From Methyloversatilis universalis EHg5 (GTDB lineage: Bacteria; Pseudomonadota; Gammaproteobacteria; Burkholderiales; Rhodocyclaceae), in the NCBI RefSeq assembly GCF_000378945.1, contig NZ_KB900539.1, forward strand, positions 3,852,688 through 3,916,687: DNA of 64,000 bases, given 5' to 3'. Shown here one piece after another: positions 1 to 8,656 of this stretch; the stretch's first letter is position 1, and the number at the start of each line of letters is the position of its first letter. The notes beneath the pieces are model-generated. The model ran no database searches, was not told where the DNA came from, and was given only the letters and a program-made list of their open reading frames with translations. Both the position numbers and the translations under genes were made by a program.

Positions 1-104
1 TCCTCATTTCAGCTCCGCAATCTTCGTTTCATCGTCGTCTCCTGACCTCAGCCGTGGCCCTTGATCGGCGCAATGCCGGCGTCGTGGCCCGACCGCGAGC
101 TTAC

Positions 105-1643
105 CTAATTTGCGTAGCCGTGGTGCCCGAGCTTTTCGATGTTGTGCACCAGGCAGTACAGCTTCCACTGCCCATCCACTTTTGTGCGCCCACGCAGCGT
201 GAAGCGGGCGAGCCGCTTGTTGTGCCGCAGGTTGCCGAACACCGGCTCTACCGTGGCGAAGCGGGCGGCGATCATCCGCTTGCCCTCGCTGGAATCGATG
301 CGCCGCTTCATCCGCTCGGTGTGTGATTCGACGCCGTCGCGCTTGCCGCGGAAGAAGGCGACCTGACGCACCTTGGTCTTCTCCGGCGTGCGCAGGCAGC
401 GGCTGCGCTGCTCGCACGGCACGCAGTCGCGTGCGGCGCCGGTGTACTTGGTGGCGGCGTAGCCGTTGATCGTGCACTCGCCGCCGTTGCGATACAGCCG
501 CTTGCCCGCCGGGCAGAGGCAGTGGCTGCGGTCTTCCGCTTCGGTGAAGTCGGTGTTGGCGTAGCGCATGTTCTTGCGAGCAGTGCGCGCGTCCTTTGCC
601 TTCTCGCTCTTGTCCCACAGCGGATCGGGTTTCGCCTTGTGCCTGGCCTGGTCGGCGTATCTCGGGTCGCGCTGCCGGTAGCCGTTGTCGCACACCCAGG
701 CGGGAACGTTCCGGCGCTCCAGTCCGGCGAGGTTCTTCTCGGAGTGATAGCCCGCATCCGCGCAGATCGCGGTGTCGGGCCTGCGCTGTGCGCTGCTGGC
801 GTCGATCACCGGCAGCAGCAGTTCCTGTTCCGACCCGGTGCCGTGCGCCTGCGCATCGACCACGATCTGGTGGGCGGCATCGACCGTGGCCACCCCGGTA
901 TAGCCCTGGACCACGCCCTTGGCGGTGGCCATCTTGGCCGAGTCGTTGTCGGTGCGGTTGGAGAGGCGCACCGCGCCCTTGGCGCCGCGTCGGTCAGCCG
1001 GATTGCGGGTGAGCCAGTCGCGGATCTTGGCTGCTTCGTGGCTCAAGCGCTCGCGGGTGCGCTGTGCGCGGGCGGCCTCGTCGTCGCTCACTGCGACATC
1101 GCGGGCCTTCTGCTCGGTGATCATGCGCTGCACGGCCGCTTCCATCTTTGCGGCTTCGCGCTCGAAGTCGGCACGGGTGCCGCTCTTGGCCTTGGATGCA
1201 TTCGACGGCAGCTTCACGCCGTCGATGGCGAAGAGCTCGCGCCCGATCAGCCCCTGGCGGTCGCACACGAGCAGTACCTGGGTGAAGAGCGCGCGGGCCT
1301 CATCGCCCAGATGGCTGATGAAGTGGGCGACGGTGGTGAAGTGCGGCGCGCTGTCGCCGGAGACGGCCATGAACAGCACGTTGTGGCGGCAGGAGGTGGC
1401 GATGGCGCGCGAACTGATCAGCCCGCGCGAGTACCCGAGCAGCACGATCTTGAGCAGCACCGCCGGATCGAAGGCCGGGGCACCCCCGGCATCGTTGGCA
1501 TAGCGGGCGCGGAGCGTGGAGAGATCGAGTTCGCTGTCGACCAGGTGGCAGAGCGCGAACTCGAAGGTGCCGGGCAGCACCTGCTGCGCGAAATCGACCG
1601 GGATGAGCTTCAGGCCGTAGTCAGGCGTCTTGAATCGCGGCAT
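105..1643 (-). CDS. IS1182-family transposase
   Basis: This 512-aa protein has the layout of IS1182-type DDE transposases, which cut and rejoin the ends of their own element. Visible features are an N-terminal DUF772-like helical region, a first catalytic Asp in 'FAIDGVKLPSNASK', a second in 'CADAGYHSEKN', a cysteine-rich insert (residues about 370-410, CLC...CVPC...C) and the C-terminal 'VEPVFGNLRHNKRLARF' block carrying the expected Glu. The frame is intact from ATG to stop, so the enzyme could be active. The start is the conserved MPRFK-type beginning. An antisense open frame of similar length covers the gene but is a composition artefact. Family assignment rests on motif recognition. Confidence 0.9.
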   Translation of the reverse strand: MPRFKTPDYGLKLIPVDFAQQVLPGTFEFALCHLVDSELDLSTLRARYANDAGGAPAFDPAVLLKIVLLGYSRGLISSRAIATSCRHNVLFMAVSGDSAPHFTTVAHFISHLGDEARALFTQVLLVCDRQGLIGRELFAIDGVKLPSNASKAKSGTRADFEREAAKMEAAVQRMITEQKARDVAVSDDEAARAQRTRERLSHEAAKIRDWLTRNPADRRGAKGAVRLSNRTDNDSAKMATAKGVVQGYTGVATVDAAHQIVVDAQAHGTGSEQELLLPVIDASSAQRRPDTAICADAGYHSEKNLAGLERRNVPAWVCDNGYRQRDPRYADQARHKAKPDPLWDKSEKAKDARTARKNMRYANTDFTEAEDRSHCLCPAGKRLYRNGGECTINGYAATKYTGAARDCVPCEQRSRCLRTPEKTKVRQVAFFRGKRDGVESHTERMKRRIDSSEGKRMIAARFATVEPVFGNLRHNKRLARFTLRGRTKVDGQWKLYCLVHNIEKLGHHGYAN

Positions 1644-1992
1644 CGCAAGGCTCCGGGGAGGCGATGCGCAATCATAACGACGGCATGTGGACGGCGGTGG
1701 GGTGGGAGGGGTTTTTCTACAGCCTCAACCCTGCGGAACACCCGCTTCCGCGACGTAAACCTGGACATCCGCCCGGAAAGTGAAGCGCACGCGCGGCTGC
1801 AGCCCTGGCCCTCCAGGGTGCGACGCGCCGGCCCGACTGCCCTGTCAGGCCACGCGCCGCCAAGCCGCCCGACCGTCGATGCCCGATGGCCAGGAGAACC
1901 ACCTCCGCATCGCTTGTCCGCACGTGGGCACGTGCGCGCGCTTCACTTTCCGGGTGGCCCCGAGGTCAGACAACACATGGAGGCACAGAACC
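1644..1992. other. Non-coding stretch between IS and EF-hand-like gene
   Basis: This 349-bp stretch holds the IS end candidate (1711-1728) and then about 260 bp with no convincing gene. Open frames here are extensions of neighbouring frames with atypical composition. The only clear signal is GGAGG at 1979-1983, which serves the GTG start at 1993. Confidence 0.6.
1711..1728. repeat. Candidate right terminal repeat of the IS
   Basis: The sequence gtttttctacagcctcaa lies 68 bp upstream of the transposase start and has the form of IS1182-type ends. Its partner is not in the window, so the pairing is not proven. Confidence 0.45.
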
Positions 1993-3036
1993 GTGAAGGT
2001 CGCCACCAGCACAGTACAGCTCGAATCCAGCCATGCCGAGTCGCAGCGGCAGGTCATTTCTGAACGACTCGAAGCGTGGACCGGCAACCGCCGCCCCGCG
2101 GCCGCCGGCGATGCACCGGCCTCGGGCGCGCCGCGCGTGACGCTGTCCGCCGAGGCGGTGGCAGCGCAGCAGGCCGACGCCGCTGCCTCGCCTGACAGCC
2201 TGGAGGACGCGATACGCAATGATCCGCGGCTGTCACTGCTCATCCAGATGATTGAGCGGATAACCGGGCACCGGATAAGGCTGTTCGACGCCGCCGCACT
2301 GGAGGCGCCGGCCGGGGGCGGGTCCGCCTCCGCATCCGGCGGACCGCAGGCGGCCGCTCAGCAGCGCGTCGGCTGGGGCATCGAATACGACTACCGGGCC
2401 GAGTACAGCGAATCGGAAACCACCACCTTCGCTGCCGAAGGACGGGTGCGTACCGCGGACGGGCGCGACATCGCGTTCAAGCTCGATCTTGAAATGTCAC
2501 GCAGCTTCAGCACCACGGTCAGCGCATCCTTCCGCGCCGGCGACGCACTGCTCAAGGATCCGCTGATGCTGGATTTCGCCGGCCCGGCGGCGGCGCTGTC
2601 CGATGTGCGCTTCGCCTTCGACCTCGACGCCGACGGCATCAAGGAGCAGGTGCCGCTGGCAGGCGGCCGCGGCATGCTGGCCTTCGACCGCAACGGCAAC
2701 GGCCGCATCGATGACGGCCGCGAACTGTTCGGCCCGACCACCGGTAAAGGCTTTGAAGAACTGGCAGCGCTGGACGAGGACGGCAACGGCTGGCTGGACG
2801 AGGCGGACAGCGCGTTCGCGAGACTGCGCCTGTGGCGGCCGGACGCGGAGGGCGCCGGCACCCTGCTCACGATGAAGGAGGCCAATGCCGGCGCCTTCTA
2901 CCTCGGCCGGGTCGACACCCCGTTCAGCCTGCGCAATGCCGCCAACGAAACGCTGGGCGAAATGCGCGCGACCAGCGTCTATCTGCGCGAGGACGGCAGC
3001 ACCGGCACGGTGAGCCAGGTCGATCTGAGCGTGTGA
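1993..3036 (+). CDS. EF-hand/RTX-like calcium-binding protein, hypothetical
   Basis: The GTG start at 1993 was chosen because GGAGG (1979-1983) lies 9 nt upstream and the longer frame starting at 1780 reads like non-coding sequence; this gives 347 aa. No signal peptide or membrane segment is visible. The C-terminal half has calcium-loop motifs: 'DLDADGIKEQ', 'DRNGNGRIDDGRELFG' and 'DEDGNGWLDEADSAF', resembling the aspartate-rich modules seen near the ends of RTX-type and VCBS-type secreted proteins. A mid-region around 'EYDYRAEYSESETTTFAAEG' precedes a beta-rich domain. Binding of calcium is inferred from the loops. The cellular role is unknown and neighbours give no hint. Confidence 0.7.
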   Translation: MKVATSTVQLESSHAESQRQVISERLEAWTGNRRPAAAGDAPASGAPRVTLSAEAVAAQQADAAASPDSLEDAIRNDPRLSLLIQMIERITGHRIRLFDAAALEAPAGGGSASASGGPQAAAQQRVGWGIEYDYRAEYSESETTTFAAEGRVRTADGRDIAFKLDLEMSRSFSTTVSASFRAGDALLKDPLMLDFAGPAAALSDVRFAFDLDADGIKEQVPLAGGRGMLAFDRNGNGRIDDGRELFGPTTGKGFEELAALDEDGNGWLDEADSAFARLRLWRPDAEGAGTLLTMKEANAGAFYLGRVDTPFSLRNAANETLGEMRATSVYLREDGSTGTVSQVDLSV

Positions 3037-3073
3037 TGCACGCTGCGGCGGCCTGTCGCCGCCGGCGGCTGGC

Positions 3074-3640
3074 TCAGAACAGCAGCCCGAACAGCTGGCG
3101 CGAAAAGGCCTCGATCAGATAGAGCAGTACCTGCAGCAGCAGGATGAGCACCAGCGGCGACAGATCGACATTGGCGATCGGCGGCATCACGCGCTGTATC
3201 GGCTGCAGGAAGGGGCGAGTGAGCGCATTCATCATGCTGCCGAGCGGATTGCCCGGCGACACCCAGCTCATCACCGCCGAAATGATGAGCACGATCATCA
3301 GGAACCACACCGAAAGGCGGGCAATTTCGATCACGCCGCGCAGCAGCGCCAGCGGAATCAGCCCGTCAGCACCGATGCTGCCATGGAGCAGCGCGCCGAC
3401 CAGAATGAGCGCCACCTGGATCAGCCAGGCCACCACCAGCGTCGCCGTGTCCAGCCCGAACAGCGCCGGTACCACGCGACGCGCCGGCAGCACCGCCCAG
3501 TCGGTGGTCTGGATCACGAAAGCCCCCAGCTGGTTGCGAAAGCTCACCCGTGCCCACTGCATGTAGAAGCGGGCGAGCAGCAGGGTGGTGACGAAACTGG
3601 CGACGGCATTGAGTACGAGCAGGACGAGATCGGTCAGCAT
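3074..3640 (-). CDS. yggT: YggT family integral membrane protein
   Basis: This 188-aa protein holds two tandem YggT modules of hydrophobic segments, with the repeat landmarks 'SWVSPGNPLGSMMNALTRPF' and 'LQPIQRVMPPI'. YggT proteins are inner-membrane proteins linked to osmotic shock tolerance and, by gene context, to cell division and proline metabolism. The start MLTDLV at 3640 was preferred over the longer frame at 3796, whose extension is Arg-rich and runs into proC. It follows proC by 64 nt on the same strand, the usual proC-yggT order. The yggS gene that often precedes them sits about 9 kb away at 13.5 kb. Confidence 0.9.
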   Translation of the reverse strand: MLTDLVLLVLNAVASFVTTLLLARFYMQWARVSFRNQLGAFVIQTTDWAVLPARRVVPALFGLDTATLVVAWLIQVALILVGALLHGSIGADGLIPLALLRGVIEIARLSVWFLMIVLIISAVMSWVSPGNPLGSMMNALTRPFLQPIQRVMPPIANVDLSPLVLILLLQVLLYLIEAFSRQLFGLLF

Positions 3641-3704
3641 GGGTGCGTGGCGAGGGGGTGTCCGAAGGGATATCGCGTGAAAGACAGTGCGTCGCGTCCA
3701 GCGT

Positions 3705-4517
3705 TCATGCAGCGCCGAGCTGGTCGCCCAGTTCAGCGCCGCGCGCCGCCGCCGCCGCCAGCGCGCGCACGATGGCTTCATTGACCGCGTCAGCATTCAT
3801 GGACTTCAGCGCCGCTTCGGTGGTGCCACCCTTGGAGGTGACCCGCTCGCGCAGCGTGGCCGGCGACTCCGGGCTCTGCGCTGCCAGCGCCGAGGCGCCG
3901 GTGAAGGTGGCGATGGCCAGTTCGCGCGCCTGGTCTGCGCTCAGACCGAGCGCCTCGCCGCCGCGCACCAGCGCTTCGATGAAATAGAACACATAGGCCG
4001 GACCGCTGCCGGACACCGCGGTGACCGCGTCGATCAGCGTTTCGTCATCCACCCACACCACGCTGCCGACCGCACTCAGCACCTGTTCAGCCTGGGCGCG
4101 TTCGGCCGCACCCAGCGACGCATCGGCGTACAGGCCGGTCACGCCCTGGCCGATCAGCGCCGGCGTATTCGGCATCGCACGCACCATGCGGGTGTGGCCG
4201 CCCAGCCAGCGACCGATATCGGCAGCACGCAGACCGGCGGCAATGCTCAGCACCGTCTGCCGCTTCATGTGGGGCGCGATGCCAGCGCACACCTCGCGCA
4301 TCTGCTGCGGCTTGACCGACAGCACCAGCAGGTCGCAGTCGGCCGCCTGCGCATCGAGCGACTCGATCGCCCGCACACCGAAATCACGCACCAGGCGCTC
4401 GCGGCCTTCGGCCAGCAGTTCAACCACCGCAATTTCCGACGCCTGCGCGCCGCGCTTCAACATGCCGCCGATCAGCGCGCTGGCCATATTGCCGCCGCCG
4501 ATGAAAGTGATCCGCAT
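3705..4517 (-). CDS. proC: Pyrroline-5-carboxylate reductase
   Basis: ProC reduces 1-pyrroline-5-carboxylate to proline with NAD(P)H, the last step of proline synthesis. The 270-aa length is typical. The N-terminal Rossmann motif is 'ITFIGGGNMASALIGGM', and the C-terminal catalytic helical domain carries the family signature 'SGSGPAYVFYFIEALVRGG' and the substrate loop 'TSKGGTTEAALKSM'. The start MRITFIGG fits the family start closely. It is the first gene of a proC-yggT pair. No unusual residue is seen. Confidence 0.97.
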   Translation of the reverse strand: MRITFIGGGNMASALIGGMLKRGAQASEIAVVELLAEGRERLVRDFGVRAIESLDAQAADCDLLVLSVKPQQMREVCAGIAPHMKRQTVLSIAAGLRAADIGRWLGGHTRMVRAMPNTPALIGQGVTGLYADASLGAAERAQAEQVLSAVGSVVWVDDETLIDAVTAVSGSGPAYVFYFIEALVRGGEALGLSADQARELAIATFTGASALAAQSPESPATLRERVTSKGGTTEAALKSMNADAVNEAIVRALAAAAARGAELGDQLGAA

Positions 4518-4602
4518 GACTGCCCCGTCCAGTTGAAAGGCCCGACCCCGGGCCGCAGGGCGCTATGGTAACCGCGCCCGGTGGCCGGACGCGGCCATGC
4601 GG

Positions 4603-6576
4603 TCAGCGCACGATGAAGTTCTTCTTCGTCTGGGCCACGGTCACGTTGCTGAAGGACAGCACACCCGGCGTCACGCTGGCCTGAACCTGCGGCGTGATGG
4701 TGCCGCTCCAGCCCCAGGGCACGGTGCAGGCGTAGGCGCCGGTGCTGCCGCTGGCGGTGCAGCTGGCGCCATTGCTGGCGCTCAGAGCAACGTTGGCCAG
4801 CGGACGGCCGGCACGGGAGATCGTGCCGGACACCTGATAGCTGGTCGGGACAACAGTCGTGGTCCAGTTCGACACCGCGGTACGGTTGTTGATCAGCGCC
4901 AGCGCATTGTGCGCAGCCGTGGGCTCGGTCGTGGCGACGCCGCATGCGTTGCTGGCACAGGTAGTCAGCTCGGGGTTGGAAAAGCGGCCGATCACCGGCG
5001 AGATGTAGCTCATGATGGTGCCAAAGCTGCCGCTGCGGCCGTAGCCGAAGGCATAGGGATAGCTGCCCTGACCGCCGCCCTGGCGCGCCACCGTATCTCG
5101 GTCGTGCATCAGGCCCATGTTGTGGCCCAGCTCGTGGGTGAAGGTGTAGTCGGTACAGTAATAACTGGTGCCGGCCATGTCGCGGCCGTCGCTCACCACC
5201 GAATAGGCGTAACCGGCATAGCCGGCCATATTGCTGCCGTTGTAACCGCCGACATAGCCGACGCCGCAGCTACCGCCCTGAGCGCTCATGTAGAAGGGGC
5301 GCACCACGGTCACCAGATCGGCGCCGTACTTCTTGCGCAGCGTCGGCACCGTCTTGTATGCGCCGGTGGCGCGGGCAAGCGCGGTCAGGGTATTGGAATT
5401 GGTGGTGGTGTCGCTGTCCGTCACCTGTTCGGAACCCACCAGACGCAGACGGATCGGCACGCCACTGTCTACATAGGCCTGATTGGCCAGTGCCACCAGC
5501 TGGGCAATACGGGTGGTGTAGCCAGTGCCGTACTTCTTCTTGAAACCCGGCGTGTACAGCACCAGCAGGTCGATCTGGGTGGCGCTGGCATCGGCCACGG
5601 CACCAGCGGTGGTGGCCGATGCGGTGGTCGTGGCTCCGGCGGCGGCGCTCACGCCGCCTGCTGCGGTGCCATGCACCTCTTCGCCAACCGAATCGGCGTG
5701 CTCGGATTCAAACTGCGACAGACCGGAGCGCAGCGGATCGACCAGCCACTGGCGGCCGCCGGTCTCGACCAGCATCAGTTCGCCGGACGGGGTCAGGATG
5801 TTGCCCATGCTGCCGTTCGGGCCGGACGTGATGATGACGCGGAACTCGCTGCCGTAATCCTTCAGATGGCCAACCCAGGTGCTGGTGTCAGCCGCACCTG
5901 CGTCGGTGCGGTCATAGCGGACGCGGTAATCGCCGTGCTCCGGAATGGACAGCGCCACTTCGTCGCCCGGCTCCAGCGCCGACAGCGCCACCAGATTGAA
6001 AGCGACCGGGTGAGCCACGTCTGCCGGCGGCTGGACCGCAGCCACTTCGCGGCCGGTACGCGCAGTCGTTGACGGCAGCACCGTGTCGGCCGGCGCGAAC
6101 ATGGACGGCAGGGTGTCGAGTTCGAGCGGGCCAGCGGCTACCGACAGGTCAGGCCCCATCATCTGTACGCCATCGACGTGGCCGAGCACGAAACCGCCCT
6201 CCGGCGTGCGGATGACGCCCGCCGCCAGCGCACCGTCGATGCGCAGCCGCACGGCGTACTGGCGACCGGCCGCGTGGTGACCTATCCACTGCGTGCCCTC
6301 CGGGCCACCCAGCGTCGAGTCATACACCAGATCCAGCGTGCGGCCGTCGGGCAGCGCGAGGCGGAACACCTCGCCAGCGCGGGCGGCCTTGAGCCGGGAC
6401 AGATCGAGCCTGACCGCCCACATGCCACCTTCCGCATCGCGGGCAGGCAGCGGCTGCAGCACTACCGGGGCGGTTGCCTGCACCGGCAGCGCCGCTGACA
6501 CGGGCATCGCGGCAGACAGCGCAAGCGCGCACAGCAGGCTCTGGCAGTGGGGAGAGAGGCGATTCAGGGCGATCAT
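4603..6576 (-). CDS. Secreted reprolysin-like (M12) zinc metalloprotease
   Basis: A 657-aa secreted protease. Residues 1-28 form a signal peptide (hydrophobic core 'LLCALALSAA', cleavage near SAA). The catalytic domain (about 335-570) contains the full zinc site 'HELGHNMGLMHD' at 481-492 (H481, E482, H485, H491) and a Met-turn 'IMSY' at 521-524, as in M12B metzincins. Two related N-terminal modules, about residues 52-135 and 201-280, both contain a W(I/V)GH motif followed by a beta-hairpin and look like an internal duplication. The C-terminal 80 residues resemble a carboxypeptidase regulatory-like or Ig-like beta domain. The substrate is unknown. A c-di-GMP riboswitch in the leader indicates control by the biofilm/motility second messenger. 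Confidence 0.9.
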   Translation of the reverse strand: MIALNRLSPHCQSLLCALALSAAMPVSAALPVQATAPVVLQPLPARDAEGGMWAVRLDLSRLKAARAGEVFRLALPDGRTLDLVYDSTLGGPEGTQWIGHHAAGRQYAVRLRIDGALAAGVIRTPEGGFVLGHVDGVQMMGPDLSVAAGPLELDTLPSMFAPADTVLPSTTARTGREVAAVQPPADVAHPVAFNLVALSALEPGDEVALSIPEHGDYRVRYDRTDAGAADTSTWVGHLKDYGSEFRVIITSGPNGSMGNILTPSGELMLVETGGRQWLVDPLRSGLSQFESEHADSVGEEVHGTAAGGVSAAAGATTTASATTAGAVADASATQIDLLVLYTPGFKKKYGTGYTTRIAQLVALANQAYVDSGVPIRLRLVGSEQVTDSDTTTNSNTLTALARATGAYKTVPTLRKKYGADLVTVVRPFYMSAQGGSCGVGYVGGYNGSNMAGYAGYAYSVVSDGRDMAGTSYYCTDYTFTHELGHNMGLMHDRDTVARQGGGQGSYPYAFGYGRSGSFGTIMSYISPVIGRFSNPELTTCASNACGVATTEPTAAHNALALINNRTAVSNWTTTVVPTSYQVSGTISRAGRPLANVALSASNGASCTASGSTGAYACTVPWGWSGTITPQVQASVTPGVLSFSNVTVAQTKKNFIVR

Positions 6577-7031
6577 CGTTGGAACTCCGGCCGGTCAATT
6601 CGGTGGTTCACCGGTGGAGGTATCCGCGCCCTCGGGAGGGTCAGTGGCGGTCCCGCCGTCATCCCGCGCATGCGCGGATTAGACCGGTGACTTTGCGTCC
6701 CCGCCTTTCGACGGGTTTGCCTTTTTCAGCTTCGAACCGTTTAACGACGCTGACCCGCCCGGTCTTGAGGCGCGCCGAGCAGAAAGTGTGAAAAATTCAC
6801 GTTTTCGACCGAAGTACCCGGCCGGCTGTTCGATGATCAGGCGAAGACCGTGCGCACTCGCCACGACGAGGTGCCGGTTCCCGCGCTGTCGCCGTTTCCA
6901 GACTGCACTCGCGACGAAAGCGCCGCCCACCGGCATCCATACGGCCCCTTCCCCGGCAGAAAATCGCATCCGCGCTTGCGACCGCGGCCATTCTCGGTTT
7001 TCATCCGCGCTCTTCCATCGCTCATCCGCCC
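6577..7031. other. Riboswitch leader and divergent promoter region
   Basis: These 455 bp between the divergent protease and tlyA genes hold the riboswitch (6644-6730), a short hairpin near the protease ribosome site (cggtgaaccaccg, minus strand) and about 270 bp upstream of tlyA with no recognisable gene. Short open frames there are Arg/Pro-rich and not believable. Confidence 0.7.
6644..6730 (-). promoter_or_regulatory. Cyclic di-GMP-I (GEMM) riboswitch aptamer
   Basis: Read on the minus strand, the leader of the metalloprotease gene contains the GEMM-I hallmarks in order: ggcaaacccg, a GAAA-capped stem (cccgtcGAAAggcggg), the strictly conserved gacgcaaag, then ccggtctaa opening a second stem capped near gcatgc, and the returning strand ggatgacggcggg. 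This matches the Vibrio Vc2 aptamer almost block by block. The position equal to Vc2 G20 is G (complement of 6721), which points to c-di-GMP rather than cyclic GMP-AMP. An additional 7-bp outer helix is possible between 6750-6756 and 6638-6644 (GGGTCAG with CTGACCC). No T-tract terminator follows before the start at 6576, so translational control is more likely than attenuation (inference). Confidence 0.93.
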
Positions 7032-7808
7032 ATGAGAGCTGACCAGATACTCGTCGCCCGCAACCTTGCCCGTTCCCGCACCGTCGCCCAGACGCTGATC
7101 GCGGCCGGACGGGTGCGGGTCGCATCGGCCGCCGGCTGGACCGTGGTCAGCAAAGCGTCGCAGGACGTTCCGGACAGCGCCGAACTGCAGGTCGAGCTGT
7201 CGGACGAGGACCGCTACGTGTCGCGCGGCGGGCTGAAGCTGGCCGGCGCGCTCGACCGGGCCGGGCTGGATGTCACCGGCCTGACCTGCCTGGACGTCGG
7301 CCAGAGCACCGGCGGCTTCACCGATTGCCTGATACAGCACGGTGCCGCGCGCGTGGTCGGTGTCGAGGTCGGCCACGGCCAGCTGGACCCGCGGCTGCGC
7401 GGTGATCCGCGCGTGGTGTGCATCGAGCACCTGAATGCGCGCGCGCTGGATGCCGCTGCGCTCGGTATACATAGTGCGGCGGGCGGCTTCGACCTCATCG
7501 TGTGCGACGCCAGCTTCATTTCACTGACGCTGCTGCTGCCGCAGTGGCCAGCGCTGCTGGCGCCCGGCGGGCAGGTGCTCACGCTGGTGAAACCGCAGTT
7601 CGAACTGGGGCCGGACGCACTCGGGAAAGGCGGCATCGTGCGCGATGCGGCACAATACCCGGCCCTGGAGGTGCGCATGCGCGCGTTCGCCGACGCGAAC
7701 CGCCTGAGCGTACTGGATTACTTCGACAGCCCGATCAAGGGCGGCGACGGCAACCGCGAGTTCTTCATGCACGCGGCCCGGCGCGACGCGACCGGACACC
7801 ATGACTGA
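7032..7808 (+). CDS. tlyA: TlyA family rRNA 2'-O-methyltransferase
   Basis: A 258-aa protein with an N-terminal S4 RNA-binding domain (residues 1-60, 'RADQILVARNLARSRTVAQ') and an FtsJ/RrmJ-like methyltransferase domain. The SAM site is 'CLDVGQSTGGFTDCLIQHGA', and 'VKPQFE' holds the family lysine. TlyA enzymes methylate ribose 2'-OH of cytidines in 16S/23S rRNA; older annotation as a haemolysin is misleading. Its end overlaps the start of metF by 8 nt (7801-7808), so the two are probably co-translated. Confidence 0.93.
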   Translation: MRADQILVARNLARSRTVAQTLIAAGRVRVASAAGWTVVSKASQDVPDSAELQVELSDEDRYVSRGGLKLAGALDRAGLDVTGLTCLDVGQSTGGFTDCLIQHGAARVVGVEVGHGQLDPRLRGDPRVVCIEHLNARALDAAALGIHSAAGGFDLIVCDASFISLTLLLPQWPALLAPGGQVLTLVKPQFELGPDALGKGGIVRDAAQYPALEVRMRAFADANRLSVLDYFDSPIKGGDGNREFFMHAARRDATGHHD

Positions 7809-8640
7809 CACGAACACGCGCATCTGCAGCGTCGAATTCTTCCCGCCGGCCACCGAAGAGGGGGCGGAAAAGCTGCGCGCCACCCGCCGCCAGCTGCGCC
7901 AGCTGAACCCGTCCTTCTTCTCGGTCACCTATGGCGCCGGCGGCACCACGCGCGACCGCACGCTGGAAACCGTGCTCGAAATGAAGGCCGAAGGCCTGAA
8001 CGCGGCGCCCCACCTGTCCTGCATCGGCTCGACCCGCGACAACCTCCGGCAGACGCTGGAGCGCTACAAGGAAGAAGGCATCCACCACATGGTGGCCCTG
8101 CGCGGCGACCTGCCCTCGGGCGTGGTCGACCCGGGCGACTTCCGCTACGCCAACGAACTGGTCGAATTCGTGCGTCAGGAGACCGGCGACTGGTTCCACA
8201 TCGAGGTGGCGGCCTACCCGGAAGTGCATCCGCAGGCGCGCAGCGCCGCCAAGGACCTGCAGGCCTTCGTGCGCAAGATGAAGGCCGGCGCAGACTCGGC
8301 CATCACCCAGTACTTCTACAACACCGACGCCTACTTCGCCTTCGTCGACGACGCGCGCGCGATGGGCGTCGATGCGCCGATCTACCCGGGCATCATGCCG
8401 ATCGCCAACTTCTCGAAGATCGCGCGCTTCTCGGAAGCCTGCGGTGCCGAAATCCCGCGCTGGATGCAGCGCAAGTTCGAAGGCTTCGGCGACGACGCCG
8501 CCTCGGTCAAGGCCTATGGCCTGGACGTGGTCACCACGCTGTGCGAACGGCTGCTGGCCGGCGGTGCGCCGGGCCTGCACTTCTACACGCTGAACCAGGC
8601 CGGGCTCACCTCCACCATCTGGCAGCGTCTCGGCCTGTAA
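7801..8640 (+). CDS. metF: Methylenetetrahydrofolate reductase
   Basis: MetF reduces 5,10-methylene-THF to 5-methyl-THF using NADH and FAD, supplying the methyl group for methionine. The 279-aa single-domain TIM barrel begins with 'ICSVEFFPPATEEGAEKL', where the catalytic Glu lies in the EFFPP block. Further family landmarks are 'SVTYGAGGTTRD', 'HMVALRGDLP' and 'DSAITQYFYNTDAYFAFVD'. It overlaps tlyA by 8 nt. The downstream small membrane gene begins 17 nt later, suggesting one operon. Confidence 0.97.
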   Translation: MTDTNTRICSVEFFPPATEEGAEKLRATRRQLRQLNPSFFSVTYGAGGTTRDRTLETVLEMKAEGLNAAPHLSCIGSTRDNLRQTLERYKEEGIHHMVALRGDLPSGVVDPGDFRYANELVEFVRQETGDWFHIEVAAYPEVHPQARSAAKDLQAFVRKMKAGADSAITQYFYNTDAYFAFVDDARAMGVDAPIYPGIMPIANFSKIARFSEACGAEIPRWMQRKFEGFGDDAASVKAYGLDVVTTLCERLLAGGAPGLHFYTLNQAGLTSTIWQRLGL

Positions 8641-8656
8641 GAATCCGGAGAACGGC

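Larger units (their letters stand above)
1..1730 (-). mobile_element. Insertion sequence (IS1182 type), left end beyond the window
   Basis: The transposase gene is flanked on its upstream side by a G/T-rich tract ending in gtttttctacagcctcaa (1711-1728), which looks like a terminal inverted repeat. The matching copy would read ttgaggctgtagaaaaa on the left. I do not find it between 1 and 104, so the left end probably lies outside the window. Exact ends and target duplication cannot be set from this sequence alone. Confidence 0.6.

Noticed and set aside
1-104. Left terminal repeat of the IS
   Set aside because: No match to the right-end sequence was found in the first 104 bases.
522-2063. A 513-aa open frame on the plus strand over the IS
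   Set aside because: Antisense to the transposase gene with low-complexity Gly/Ala/Arg composition and no motif.
6721-6760. tRNA-like ggttcgaa motif on the minus strand
   Set aside because: No acceptor, D or anticodon stem can be built; the segment is the 5' flank of the riboswitch.
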